This document shows positions 1 to 8,277 of a stretch of 64,000 nt of DNA, piece after piece. Position 1 is the first letter of the stretch. Every line of letters starts with the position of its first letter. The notes under the pieces are model-generated. The model was not told the DNA's origin and searched no databases. It was given only the letters and a program-made list of their open reading frames with translations. Source of the DNA: CAZIAK01 sp964537035. GTDB lineage: Bacteria > Planctomycetota > B15-G4. The stretch is taken from contig CAZIAK010000016.1 in NCBI GenBank assembly GCA_964537035.1, positions 26,547 through 90,546 of the forward strand, written 5' to 3'. The position numbers and the translations under genes were made by a program.

Positions 1-1
1 C

Positions 2-568
2 GCCGCCGGCCGCACAGAAGCCGACCTCATCACCGACGGCGCCTGGTGGCGTTGCTTCACCGCCCTCTTCCTTCACGGCGATCTGGCCCACCTGGCGGGC
101 AACCTGGTCTTCGGCCTGGCCTTCGGGATGTTCGTCTGCCAGCTGCTGGGCAACGGCGTGGGCTGGTTGATGATCTTGCTCGGAGGAGCCCTGGGCAACG
201 CCAGCAACGCCTTCGTTCAACTGGCCGAGCATCGCTCCCTGGGAGCCAGCACCGCCGTGTTCGCGGCCCTGGGCATCCTGGTGTCCTGCTCGTTTCGCCA
301 GGCCCACACCGAGCGGCGTTCACGCATCTTGCGCTGGGCCCCCCTGGCCGCCGGCCTGGCCCTCTTCGGCCTGATCGGCGTGGAGGGCGAGAACACCGAC
401 GTCCTGGCCCACGTAGGCGGCATGTTCTGGGGCGGCCTGATCGGCCTGGCGCTCGCGGGCAGAGCCAGGCTCGGACCCAGCCCCCGCCCCGTGCAGCTGC
501 TCGCCGGAGCCGCCACCTTCACCCTGCTGGTGCTGGCCTGGCTCGCCGCCTTCGCCGCTCAGCCTTGA
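2..568 (+). CDS. Rhomboid family intramembrane serine protease, 5' truncated
   Basis: The reading frame is open from base 2 and ends at TGA 566-568, so about 188 residues of the C-terminal part are present and the start lies outside the window. Rhomboid hallmarks are visible: the WWR and LFLHGDLAHLAGN segment that precedes the first core helix, the catalytic-serine motif GAS in GASTAVFAALG, and the catalytic histidine in AHVGG followed by a glycine-rich helix. Several hydrophobic helices follow one another. Family knowledge: rhomboids cut substrate membrane helices inside the inner membrane with a Ser-His dyad. The substrate here is unknown. The gene converges on nrdJb. Confidence 0.85.
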   Translation, partial: AAGRTEADLITDGAWWRCFTALFLHGDLAHLAGNLVFGLAFGMFVCQLLGNGVGWLMILLGGALGNASNAFVQLAEHRSLGASTAVFAALGILVSCSFRQAHTERRSRILRWAPLAAGLALFGLIGVEGENTDVLAHVGGMFWGGLIGLALAGRARLGPSPRPVQLLAGAATFTLLVLAWLAAFAAQP

Positions 569-631
569 GCTGGGAGTCTCCCCGACTCGTCGCCTCTTGC
601 AAACGCGCCCGCCGGCGTCACGCAGCAGTCA

Positions 632-672
632 GCGCCCCATGGCCCCGGATCTACCGGGCATGAAACCGGCGC
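632..672 (+). other. Hairpin downstream of the rhomboid gene
   Basis: A nested inverted repeat lies about 65 bp after the rhomboid stop: outer arms GCGCC (632-636) and GGCGC (668-672), inner arms CCCGG (644-648) and CCGGG (654-658) around ATCTA. It has no T-tract, so intrinsic termination is doubtful. The bases just before it (AGTCAGCGCC) resemble the motif found after several stop codons in this window. The rest of 569-745 shows nothing recognisable. Confidence 0.3.
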
Positions 673-745
673 AGGATGAACACCCCGCCCACGGAGCATG
701 CCGCGCCCAGGATTCGGGGCGCACTCTCAGTCCGGCCCCTACCAA

Positions 746-922
746 CCCCGAAGGGCCACAGTCGCCGGGCATTCCACCGACGAGGGCGGCCCTGCTTCTC
801 GCCAAGGGGGGTCTGGAGCGAGTTCCCGAGACGAAGCCTCGTTGTCTGAGCGCCACGGCCCCCCTTGGCGAAAAACAGGGCCACCCGGCGCATCGCTGAC
901 CTGTCGACCTGTAGCGCTGACC
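746..922 (-). repeat. Structured 3'-end element after nrdJb, long form
   Basis: Read on the minus strand, the nrdJb stop TAG is followed at once by GGTCAGC and then the arm GCTACAG (909-915). Its partner CTGTGGC (755-761) lies about 150 nt further on and is followed by CCCTTCGGGG. Inside is a 28-bp stem with arms 859-886 and 784-811. All three non-Watson-Crick positions become G-U pairs only in minus-strand RNA. A second long copy lies at 63771-63946, also directly after a minus-strand stop codon. Function unknown; it could be a terminator, an RNA-stability element or a dispersed repeat. Confidence 0.7.
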
Positions 923-1918
923 CTAGCCGCATTCAGTGAAGCCACACCCGTGGCACTTCACACAACCCTCTTCAAAAGACAGCTGACCACCACAATCGAC
1001 ACAGGCACCTTGCACCCGATGGATCTCGGAAGACGCGGGCTGCTCGCCCTCGATCCGTTCGATCCACTGGCGACTCTCGGCCAAGCTGTCGAAAGAGGCA
1101 CGCTCGCCCAGCAGCTCACGCCGACCGTTGCCCTGCTCGGCACCAACCGATCCGGCACCGTCGACCTGGCCCCCGGCCTGGTTCGCCGCCGCTTGCAGCG
1201 CAGCGACCTCTTGCACACGCGCCTCGCGGGCGGTGCAGTACTTCTCGAGGGCCTTGCTGATGGCGTCAGAGCACGAGCTGATCTTGCCGTCTTCGCCCCA
1301 GGCAGGGCGATGGCAGGAGATGCCCTTGAGCTGCTTGATCAGCGGCTCGATGCGCGCACCACAACGCAAGGCGTAGCTGATCAGGCGGCCGATGGCTTCG
1401 TTCTGTGACGCCGCGCAGCCGCCCGCCTTGCCCATGTGGTTGAACAGCTCGAACGGCGTGCCGTCCTCGGTCTCGTTGACCGTCACGTAGAGGTGCCCGC
1501 AGCCCGTGTTCATGCGCACGGTGTGACCCACGGTGACCTGCGGGCGGGCCCTGGGCGACAGACCGTCGTCTTGAGGATTGGCCTGTCCGGTCTGCACCGC
1601 CGTGCCACCGCCCACCTCGAGTTGGCGCAGGATGGCCGGTCGCCGCAACTGGGGGCCGACGTTCACGCTGTAGAACTTCTCAAGGCCCGTGTTGAGCTTG
1701 TCGCCGAGTTCGCCGATCTCGTCGTCGAGGAAGTGGCGCGTGGTCTCGTGCAGCTCGCAGGCCGACAGCAGCACCTGCACCGCCGTGGCCTCGCCGACTT
1801 CGACCGCAGCCCAGTCGACCCTACGATAGGCGAGGACGACCTCGGTAGCCCGCTCTTTCGCCTCGGCCTCAAGGGACGCGTGGCTACCTCCGGGATCAAT
1901 CGCTTCAGCTGGCACCAT
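923..1918 (-). CDS. nrdJb: Class II ribonucleotide reductase, C-terminal subunit (split NrdJ)
   Basis: The 331-residue product carries the C-terminal half of B12-dependent ribonucleotide reductase. It has the TSCPD region (TGCGHLYVTVNE, then FELFNHMGKAGGC, EAIGRLISYALR and QLKGISC) and a terminal cysteine cluster (CVDCGG, CVKCHGCGF) that would pass reducing equivalents or bind zinc. The first roughly 100 residues are a predicted helical segment I do not recognise from single-chain NrdJ. The ATG lies 4 nt after the nrdJa stop with AAGAG just before it, which suggests coupled translation. The frame is shifted by one relative to nrdJa. A natural split is known in Pseudomonas aeruginosa (nrdJa/nrdJb); a sequencing frameshift is possible but less likely because both ends look natural. 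Confidence 0.88.
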   Translation of the reverse strand: MVPAEAIDPGGSHASLEAEAKERATEVVLAYRRVDWAAVEVGEATAVQVLLSACELHETTRHFLDDEIGELGDKLNTGLEKFYSVNVGPQLRRPAILRQLEVGGGTAVQTGQANPQDDGLSPRARPQVTVGHTVRMNTGCGHLYVTVNETEDGTPFELFNHMGKAGGCAASQNEAIGRLISYALRCGARIEPLIKQLKGISCHRPAWGEDGKISSCSDAISKALEKYCTAREARVQEVAALQAAANQAGGQVDGAGSVGAEQGNGRRELLGERASFDSLAESRQWIERIEGEQPASSEIHRVQGACVDCGGQLSFEEGCVKCHGCGFTECG

Positions 1919-1922
1919 CTCT

Positions 1923-3989
1923 TCAGTCTTCCATCAGCATGTCGAGGATATCGGACTTCTCAAGCGCCTCGACTTCCGAGGGGTCTGTCAGACCGATCGC
2001 GCTGCTCGCCGCTGCAGGCTTCTTGGCTTCCAGCGCCATGGGCTGGTTGCTGCGGCTCCCATCGCGGTAGACCGTAATACCCTTGCACTTGGTCTCGTAG
2101 GCCGTCAAGTAGGCCTGCTCCACCTCGTCGACAGTGGCTTCGTGGGAGAAGTTGATCGTCTTGGAGACTGCCGCGTCCGTGTGCTCCTGCCAGGCGGCCT
2201 GCATGCGCACGTGCCAGTCTGGGTTGACATCCCGTGCCGAACGGAAGACCCGTTGGATGTCGGCGTCGAGCGCTACCGGGCAACCGTCAATGGTGCCCTT
2301 GGCCACGGCGTACTCGGTGACCTCGCTGATCTGCTCCTCGCTCAGGCCCTTGCTCTTGAGGGCCTCGAGGAAGATCGGGTTGGTCTCGTACATGACCTGG
2401 GCCGTGCCGCCCGCGTCGCGCATGACCTGACGCTTGAAGGCCAGGGAGAAGATGGGCTCGATGCCACCTGAGCAACCGGCGATGATCGAGATGGTGCCGG
2501 TGGGAGCGATGGTCACGCAGTGAGCGTTGCGCATCTTGCGCTGCTCGACCTGATCCCAGCGGGAGCCCTTCCAGTTGGCGAACACACCCTTCTCTTCGGC
2601 GAGCTTGGTGTCTTCATCCCAGGCCTTTTCGCGGATGAACGCGCCCACCCGGCTGGCGGCCTCAAGAGCCTCTTCGCTGTCGTAACCGATGCCCAGCTGG
2701 AACAGCAGGTCGGCCCAACCCATGACGCCCAGACCGATCTTGCGGTTGGCCCGACACATGGCGTCGATTTCGGGGGTGGGATAGTTGTTCACCTCGACCA
2801 CGTTGTCGAGGAATCGCACCGCCGAGCGGACCGTGTCTTCGAGGGCCGGCCAGTCAAACGAGTCGTCGAGACCGGCGGCCCCCTGCTTGCCTTCGGGCAG
2901 ATGGAAGGTCGACAAGTTGAGGCTGCCCAGGTTGCAGGCTTCGTAGGGCAGCAGGGGCTGCTCGCCGCAGGGGTTGGTGGCCGTCATCGGCCCCACGTTC
3001 GGCGTGGGGTTCACCGCGTTGATGCGGTCGATGAAGATCAGCCCCGGCTCGCCCGATCCCCAGGCCTTGGAGACGATCAGGCCGAAGATCTGGCCCACGG
3101 TCCAGTAGTCACCGGCCTGCTCCGGGCCGAAGCCGTCGGGGTTGGCCGCGTAGCTCTCGTAGTCGGCCCGGTTGTCCGAGCGGCGCAGGTACGCCCGCTC
3201 GCCATCGTGGGGGTTGACCACCACGTGGTGGCGGTCGCGATCGGCCTTGACCTGCTCCATGAACTCGTCGGTGACGGTGCAGGAGAGGTTGTAGTTGGTG
3301 ACCTCGGTGAGGTCCTCTTTGATCTTCACGAAGGGAAGGAGATCGGGATGGTCGATGCGCATGGTGCCCATGTTGGCGCCCCGGCGGAAAGCACCCTGCT
3401 GGATGGCATCGGTGACCGCCGAGAGCATGCGCAAGAAGGACAAGGGCCCTTCGGTCGTGCCACCAGAGCTGGCCACGATGGAGCCAGAGGGACGCAACTT
3501 GGAGAGATCGATGCCCGTGCCGCCACCGGCCCGCTGGACCAGGGCGATCTGCCGAGCGGTCTCCATGATGTCGGCGATGGAGTCTTCGAGGGGCAGCACG
3601 AAGCAGGCGGAGAGCATGCCCAGGGGCCGCCCCGCGTTCATCAGGGTCGGCGAGTTGGGAATGAACCGCCGGGACCACATCATCTCGAAGAAGCGCTCGG
3701 CCCAGCTCTCGACGTCAGACTCGTCGCCAGCCACGTGGCGGGCGACACGCTGGAAGAGTTCGATGGGCGTCTCGACCACTTCGCCCTTGCCGTCCTTCTT
3801 CAGGTAGCGGTTCTGGAGCACCCGCAGGGCGTTCTCGGTGAAGAGCCCGGTCGCTGGCTCGCCGTCGCCGTCAGCGCCAGAGTGCTGGGTTGCCGCTCTG
3901 CCCGAAGAGCCCTCTGAGTCCGCCTTGTCGGCGAGCCCTACGGTCCCATTCGGGCGCTTTGCTGCTGTCTTTTTGCCTGCCTTGACCAT
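1923..3989 (-). CDS. nrdJa: Class II (B12-dependent) ribonucleotide reductase, catalytic subunit
   Basis: This subunit reduces ribonucleotides to deoxyribonucleotides using adenosylcobalamin, with no oxygen requirement. The 688-residue product has the ten-stranded barrel signatures: NSPTLMNAGRPLGMLSACF (first redox cysteine), RAGGGTGIDLSKLRP, NPCGEQ with the radical cysteine and glutamate, NLGSLNLS, and PTGTISIIAGCSGGIEPIF. It ends shortly after YRDGSRSNQP, where single-chain enzymes continue into the TSCPD domain, here encoded by the next gene. I chose the ATG at 3989 because GGGGAGG sits 8 nt upstream; an upstream ATG at 4010 has no such site. No N-terminal ATP-cone is seen; the first 50 residues are low complexity. 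Confidence 0.93.
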   Translation of the reverse strand: MVKAGKKTAAKRPNGTVGLADKADSEGSSGRAATQHSGADGDGEPATGLFTENALRVLQNRYLKKDGKGEVVETPIELFQRVARHVAGDESDVESWAERFFEMMWSRRFIPNSPTLMNAGRPLGMLSACFVLPLEDSIADIMETARQIALVQRAGGGTGIDLSKLRPSGSIVASSGGTTEGPLSFLRMLSAVTDAIQQGAFRRGANMGTMRIDHPDLLPFVKIKEDLTEVTNYNLSCTVTDEFMEQVKADRDRHHVVVNPHDGERAYLRRSDNRADYESYAANPDGFGPEQAGDYWTVGQIFGLIVSKAWGSGEPGLIFIDRINAVNPTPNVGPMTATNPCGEQPLLPYEACNLGSLNLSTFHLPEGKQGAAGLDDSFDWPALEDTVRSAVRFLDNVVEVNNYPTPEIDAMCRANRKIGLGVMGWADLLFQLGIGYDSEEALEAASRVGAFIREKAWDEDTKLAEEKGVFANWKGSRWDQVEQRKMRNAHCVTIAPTGTISIIAGCSGGIEPIFSLAFKRQVMRDAGGTAQVMYETNPIFLEALKSKGLSEEQISEVTEYAVAKGTIDGCPVALDADIQRVFRSARDVNPDWHVRMQAAWQEHTDAAVSKTINFSHEATVDEVEQAYLTAYETKCKGITVYRDGSRSNQPMALEAKKPAAASSAIGLTDPSEVEALEKSDILDMLMED

Positions 3990-4084
3990 CGTGAGTGCCT
4001 CCCCAGGCATCGTTTTGACTGTTGCTGGAAAATACCGCCATCATAAGTGGCGCGCACCACGACTTGGGCCCGCTCACCGCCGAG

Positions 4085-4100
4085 CCCCAAGATATAGGGG
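4085..4100 (-). promoter_or_regulatory. Candidate NrdR box upstream of nrdJa
   Basis: On the minus strand the 16-mer CCCCTATATCTTGGGG lies about 96 bp before the nrdJa start and resembles the palindromic NrdR box (consensus near ACACwATATaTwGTGT). Its TATATC could also serve as a -10, with TTGGCT 15 bp upstream as a -35. A weaker half-match, GGCCCAAGTCGTGGTG (4054-4069), lies exactly 31 bp centre to centre, the usual spacing of paired NrdR boxes. nrdR itself is not in the window. Confidence 0.5.
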
Positions 4101-4231
4101 GTTCCGGTGGGAGCCAAGGGAAACCTGTTTGAGAATTCGAACCCTTGCCTGCCCGCGCCAGACCAGGAGCCTGCGCCCTTGCCGGGGCCATCCTCGCAGG
4201 AAGCGGCGGCCCTTTGCAAAGGCTGCAGTGG

Positions 4232-5140
4232 TCAGCTGAGAGAGGTGAAGCGCCCCCACGGCTCGACCTCGAGTTCGAGCCTCACGCCCGCTGCAGCCAA
4301 CACCTGGCGGCGCACGCGGTCTACCAGCGAGGCCATCTCGACGGCGCTCGCGTGGCCTTCGTTGACGAAGAAATTGGCATGCCGGGGAGAGACCCGGGCG
4401 GCCCCCTCATGGAGCCCCTTGCAGCCCGCTTCATCGATGAGCTGTCCCGCGCTGTGACCCTCGGGGTTCTTGAAGATGCAGCCGGACGACGACGACGAGA
4501 GCGGCTGGGAGCGTGCCTTCTCGCGCAGGATTCCTGTCATCCGTTCCATGATCACGCCCTTGGGTTTCGGCTCCAGCTGAAGCACGGCGTCGAGCACGAC
4601 CTGACCCGCGAACGGAGAGACGCGGTAGGCGAACTCGTCGGCCGCACAATCCGTGGGCCGCGCCGTTCCATCGTCGCCCACCACGGTGACCTCGACCAGC
4701 ACGTCCCCCATGGAACCGTGGATGCCACCGCTGTTTCCGGCGACCGCGCCACCCACCGTGCCCGGAATGCCGATCAGCATCTCGAGCCCGGAGAGGCCCT
4801 GGTCGTGGGCCATGCTCACCAGCCGTGACAAAGGCGCACCGGCCTCGCAGCGTAGGGCGTGATCCCGTTCACCGTGATGGTAGATCGAACGCATGGAGCG
4901 GGTGTGCAGCACCACTTCGTCGACGCCTTCATCGGACACCAGCAGGTTCGTGCCATGCCCCAGCATGCGAAAAGCCAACCCCGCCTCATGCAGGACGCGC
5001 ACCGTGAACATGAGCTCCTTGCGGTTGCGCGGCTCGATGATGAACGGCGCGGGCCCACCCACTCCGAGCGACGTGCGTGAGGCCAGTTGGCCCTGCTCAT
5101 GAACGAGCAGACGCTCCGACAATTCGTTGGGCAAGGCCAT
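4232..5140 (-). CDS. murB: UDP-N-acetylenolpyruvoylglucosamine reductase
   Basis: This FAD enzyme reduces UDP-GlcNAc-enolpyruvate to UDP-MurNAc with NADPH, the second committed step of peptidoglycan precursor synthesis in the cytoplasm. Visible signatures: TSLGVGGPA (FAD-binding start), LGHGTNLLVSD, LIGIPGTVGGAVAGNSG, SSSSGCIFKNP and SPRHANFFVNEG near the end. The general-acid position in GCIFKNP is Cys, where E. coli has Ser. I chose the ATG at 5140 because AGGAG lies 6 nt upstream; another ATG at 5146 has no room for a ribosome site. The start overlaps the murC end by 44 bp. It is the last gene of the cluster; the usual ftsQ/ftsA/ftsZ do not follow. Confidence 0.93.
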   Translation of the reverse strand: MALPNELSERLLVHEQGQLASRTSLGVGGPAPFIIEPRNRKELMFTVRVLHEAGLAFRMLGHGTNLLVSDEGVDEVVLHTRSMRSIYHHGERDHALRCEAGAPLSRLVSMAHDQGLSGLEMLIGIPGTVGGAVAGNSGGIHGSMGDVLVEVTVVGDDGTARPTDCAADEFAYRVSPFAGQVVLDAVLQLEPKPKGVIMERMTGILREKARSQPLSSSSSGCIFKNPEGHSAGQLIDEAGCKGLHEGAARVSPRHANFFVNEGHASAVEMASLVDRVRRQVLAAAGVRLELEVEPWGRFTSLS

Positions 5141-6470
5141 CGACATCTCCTGCTCCCATCACCAGACACAGATCTGTCGGGCGCAGCAAACCGAGGACGT
5201 TCTCGTCCGCGGATCGAGCTGGCCCCACTCGGGTCACTCCCGGCCCCACAGCTTCGGCCAAGGCGGCACACACCGACTCGGCTCGCTCGGGGTGGGCATC
5301 CCGGGCGACGAAGATATCGCACAAGGCCACGTGGTCGAAACCCTGCAGCACGTCGGCAAACTGCTCGAACATGTCTTCGGTCCGGCAGACCTGGTGGGGC
5401 TGAAAAACCGCCACCACCCGGCGCTCGGGATGATGGGCGTGGGCAGCCTCCAGGGCCGCAGCCAGGGCGTCAGGATGATGGGCAAAATCGTCGATCACAC
5501 GGGCCTGACCACCCCCCGCCAGGGAGACGTCACCCAGCTCTTGCAGGCGTCGACCCACCCCGGCGAACGAGACCACCCCAGCCAGGAGGTCTGCAAGCTC
5601 GACGTCGTAGCAGCTGGCGGCCACCAGGGCGCAGCGCAGGTTGTCCACGTCGTGACGTCCCAGCAGGGGCAGGTGCAGCCCGTGCTCGCCTTCGTGCCCC
5701 ATGGTGATGCGCCACCCACCCTGGCCGGGTTCCGCAGAGCGCAGGGGCAGCACGTCGTCCACGTTGAGCACGTGGATGTCGCGCCCCACCTCGGAGCCCA
5801 GCTGTGCGGCCACGCCGGGGCCGAGAACGAGCTGGCCGCCGGGCCTGAGCCCCGCACAGAAACGAGAGAAGGCAGAGAGCACTCCGGCCCAGTCGCCAAA
5901 GCAGTCGAGGTGATCGACGGCCATGCCCGTGATCAGCGCCACGTCGTAGGACAGGTTCAGAAACGAGCAGTCGTACTCGCAGGCCTCGACGATCATGGGA
6001 CCGCTCGCCCCCCAGGCGTAGGGCGCCATGTTCTGGGGCTGTCCGCCGATGATCCAAGCTGGCCCTGCGCCCACAGACTGGAGCAGGTGGGCGGCCATGG
6101 CCGTGGTGCTGGTCTTGCCGTGGGTGCCGGCCACCGCCAGCCCCCGGCGGGTGGACATGAGCCGTCCCAGGGCCTCGCTGTACTTCAGCACGGGCACGTC
6201 CGTACCCCTGGCGGCGACGACCTCGACGTTGCTGTCGGGCACGGCGGCCGAACGGATCACCAGCTGGGCCAGCCCGAGGTGTTCGGCCTTGTGTCCTCGG
6301 TGGAGACGCACGCCGGCCCTGACCAGATCGGCGGGAGCCCCGTGGGCGTCAGAGCCGCTCACGTCATGGCCACGGCTGGCCAGGAGCCCCGCCAAGGCCG
6401 ACAGCCCGCCGCCCGCCACGCCCACACAGTGCACCCGCTGGGGCAGGCCCTCTGCAGACGCACCGCTCAT
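5097..6470 (-). CDS. murC: UDP-N-acetylmuramate--L-alanine ligase
   Basis: Adds L-Ala to UDP-MurNAc with ATP, the first residue of the peptidoglycan stem peptide. The 457-residue product shows the Mur-ligase order: N-terminal Rossmann domain (HCVGVAGGGLSALAGLLA, SGSDAH), central ATPase domain (AGTHGKTSTTAM P-loop, VEACEYDCSFL, ITGMAVDHLDCFGD) and C-terminal domain (VIDDFAHHPDAL, FQPHQVCRT). The frame stays open upstream to 6926, but the ATG at 6470 gives the family start and an ATGA overlap with the murG stop. The C-terminal tail overlaps murB. Confidence 0.94.
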   Translation of the reverse strand: MSGASAEGLPQRVHCVGVAGGGLSALAGLLASRGHDVSGSDAHGAPADLVRAGVRLHRGHKAEHLGLAQLVIRSAAVPDSNVEVVAARGTDVPVLKYSEALGRLMSTRRGLAVAGTHGKTSTTAMAAHLLQSVGAGPAWIIGGQPQNMAPYAWGASGPMIVEACEYDCSFLNLSYDVALITGMAVDHLDCFGDWAGVLSAFSRFCAGLRPGGQLVLGPGVAAQLGSEVGRDIHVLNVDDVLPLRSAEPGQGGWRITMGHEGEHGLHLPLLGRHDVDNLRCALVAASCYDVELADLLAGVVSFAGVGRRLQELGDVSLAGGGQARVIDDFAHHPDALAAALEAAHAHHPERRVVAVFQPHQVCRTEDMFEQFADVLQGFDHVALCDIFVARDAHPERAESVCAALAEAVGPGVTRVGPARSADENVLGLLRPTDLCLVMGAGDVDGLAQRIVGASARS

Positions 6471-7564
6471 GACTGCTGCCCCATGGTCTCGGCGCCCTGG
6501 AGTGGCTGGCGGGCCGCGCGACGCACGACCTCCGCCACGGAATGGGCCGGGTCGCACGAGGCAGCACTGCGAGCGGCCGCAGCCATGGCTGGCAGGGCCG
6601 CGGCGGCCTGGCAAACCAGACCCGGTGCGGTCGCAGCACCGCTGGGATCGTCTGGTCCCACCATCAGGGCCGCCCCTCGCGCCACCAGCTCGGAGGCGTT
6701 GGCCTCCTGGTGTCTGTCCCGATGGTGCGGATAGGGCACCAGCACTGCGGGCGTCTCGCTGGCGGCCAGCTCGCAGCAGGTGCCTGACCCCGCCCGACAG
6801 AGGGCCAGGTCGGCCAGGGCCCAGGCCGCCGACATGTCGTCCACGAAGGGCGTGGCCACCACGGGCACCGCGCCGCCGAGGGACACCGCTTCGCTGCCCG
6901 GCCCGGTGATGTGCAGCACCTGCCACGGTGAATCCTGATCGGCGAGCAGAGAGATCAACGAGGGCACCAGGCGATTGATGTCCCTGGCGCCTTGCGATCC
7001 GCCGGTGACCAGAAGCGTGCGTCGCTGGGCCTGCAGACCGAACCGGGCCGCCGCCGCCTCACGGGACCAGTGGGTCAGCGCCGGCCCTGGGATGCCGGTG
7101 ATGGCCGTGTCCTCCCGGCCTCGAGGCATGGTCTCTCCGGCTCTGGCCAGGCAGGCGAAATCGACGCGCTTGTCGAGCCAGCGACCGACCTTGCCGGGCA
7201 CGGCGTTGGGTTCGACCAGCACCAGGGGACGGCGACGCACGCCGGGCACCACGGGCAACCACAAGGCAGGCAAGGCGACCCAGCCTCCGAGCACTACCAG
7301 CACATCGGGCTCGAAGTCCGTGAGGGCCCGGGTCAGTCGCCCGGTGGCCCGTGCCCAGAGATCGAGTCGCCAGGGAGCGGGTCGTCCCCGGTCGCCGAAG
7401 AGTTCCACGAACCGCAGCTGGCGCGGGTTCAACATGGCCCGCTCCACGGGACGCCCCGCCACCAGAAACAAGGTGTCGCGGAGCCCACCGCCCAGAGCTT
7501 CTGCCACGCCGATACCTGGGGCGAGATGTCCGCCGGTGCCACCGCCCAGGTAGGCGACCCTCAT
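6467..7564 (-). CDS. murG: Lipid II synthase (UDP-GlcNAc:undecaprenyl-PP-MurNAc-pentapeptide transferase)
   Basis: This peripheral inner-membrane GT28 glycosyltransferase turns lipid I into lipid II. The 365-residue length is typical. Signatures: GGGTGGHLAPG at the N terminus (lipid I side), LGGWVALPAL, EPNAVPGK, LVTGGSQGARDIN starting the C-terminal donor domain, and PYPHHRDRHQEANA for UDP-GlcNAc binding. The SRAGA-type motif reads CRAGSGTCCELAAS, a small deviation. The ATG overlaps the LysM gene stop (ATGA) and the stop overlaps murC. Confidence 0.94.
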   Translation of the reverse strand: MRVAYLGGGTGGHLAPGIGVAEALGGGLRDTLFLVAGRPVERAMLNPRQLRFVELFGDRGRPAPWRLDLWARATGRLTRALTDFEPDVLVVLGGWVALPALWLPVVPGVRRRPLVLVEPNAVPGKVGRWLDKRVDFACLARAGETMPRGREDTAITGIPGPALTHWSREAAAARFGLQAQRRTLLVTGGSQGARDINRLVPSLISLLADQDSPWQVLHITGPGSEAVSLGGAVPVVATPFVDDMSAAWALADLALCRAGSGTCCELAASETPAVLVPYPHHRDRHQEANASELVARGAALMVGPDDPSGAATAPGLVCQAAAALPAMAAAARSAASCDPAHSVAEVVRRAARQPLQGAETMGQQS

Positions 7565-8277
7565 GGGATGCGCAGGTGCATCCCCACCTTCAACTTGTCG
7601 GGGCTGGCCATGACGTCGCGGTTGGCGCTGTACAGGTCACTGAGGCGGTCGGTGCTGCCCAGCTCGCGCAGGGCGATGGCGCCCAGGGTGTCGCCCTCAC
7701 GGACCACGTAGATGCCGCCAGAATCCGGGCTGCCGCCCAAGCGGCCCTTGGTGGCCGCCCGAGGCACCAGGATCACCTGCCCCACCTGCAGCTTGTTCTC
7801 GTCCAGGCCAGGGTTGGCCTTGAGGATCACCCGCCACTCGTGGTTGGTGCCGTAGTAAAGCTTGGACACGTCTGAGAGGGTCTCGCTCTTGCGGATGCTG
7901 TGCTGCAAGAAGCCCGCCACCGGTTCGGGCAGGGACGCCGAGCGCTCGCCAGGGTAGGACACCGGCGCGTCGTCGAAATCAAACTCGGCCTGGGTGTCGA
8001 CGAGCGGAGCGACGGTGTAGCGAGCCGCCCTGGGCGCCTTCTGTCCCTCTGCCTGGCTTCTGTTCGCGGTGCCGTCTCTGCCCCGACGGGGTGAGCTGCC
8101 CTGAGCCAGGCGCGGACGAGCTGCGGCCGGACGTGCAAGAACCACCGACGAGGCCTCGGCGCTGGCCCCCGCCAATGTCCCGGGCAGAGCATCGTCGGGA
8201 CCCAACAGCCAGGCCAGTCCGAGGATCGACACCACGAACACCAGGGCGAAGAGACCGTATTTCTCGACATCTGTCAT
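7561..8277 (-). CDS. Membrane-anchored double-LysM protein inserted in the dcw cluster
   Basis: The 238-residue product starts with one transmembrane helix (YGLFALVFVVSILGLAWLLG, about residues 7-26). A basic, proline/alanine-rich linker of about 100 residues follows, then two LysM domains: HSIRKSETLSDVSKLYYG to LVP, and YVVREGDTLGAIALRELG to LRIP at the very end. LysM binds GlcNAc-containing glycans, so a periplasmic peptidoglycan-binding role is likely. ATGA overlaps tie it to ftsW upstream and murG downstream, so it is probably translated with them. I know no standard dcw gene of this type at this place; it may help position the septal machinery (inference). Its catalytic function, if any, is not visible. 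Confidence 0.82.
   Translation of the reverse strand: MTDVEKYGLFALVFVVSILGLAWLLGPDDALPGTLAGASAEASSVVLARPAAARPRLAQGSSPRRGRDGTANRSQAEGQKAPRAARYTVAPLVDTQAEFDFDDAPVSYPGERSASLPEPVAGFLQHSIRKSETLSDVSKLYYGTNHEWRVILKANPGLDENKLQVGQVILVPRAATKGRLGGSPDSGGIYVVREGDTLGAIALRELGSTDRLSDLYSANRDVMASPDKLKVGMHLRIP

Noticed and set aside
4011..4231. Cobalamin riboswitch before nrdJa
   Set aside because: B12-dependent reductases can have one, but I see no conserved B12-box or the long fold needed in these 220 bp. Only the NrdR-like box stands out.
5097..6926. A 609-residue MurC with a long N-terminal extension
   Set aside because: The extra 152 codons are the murG gene in another frame. The ATG at 6470 gives the normal MurC and an ATGA overlap.
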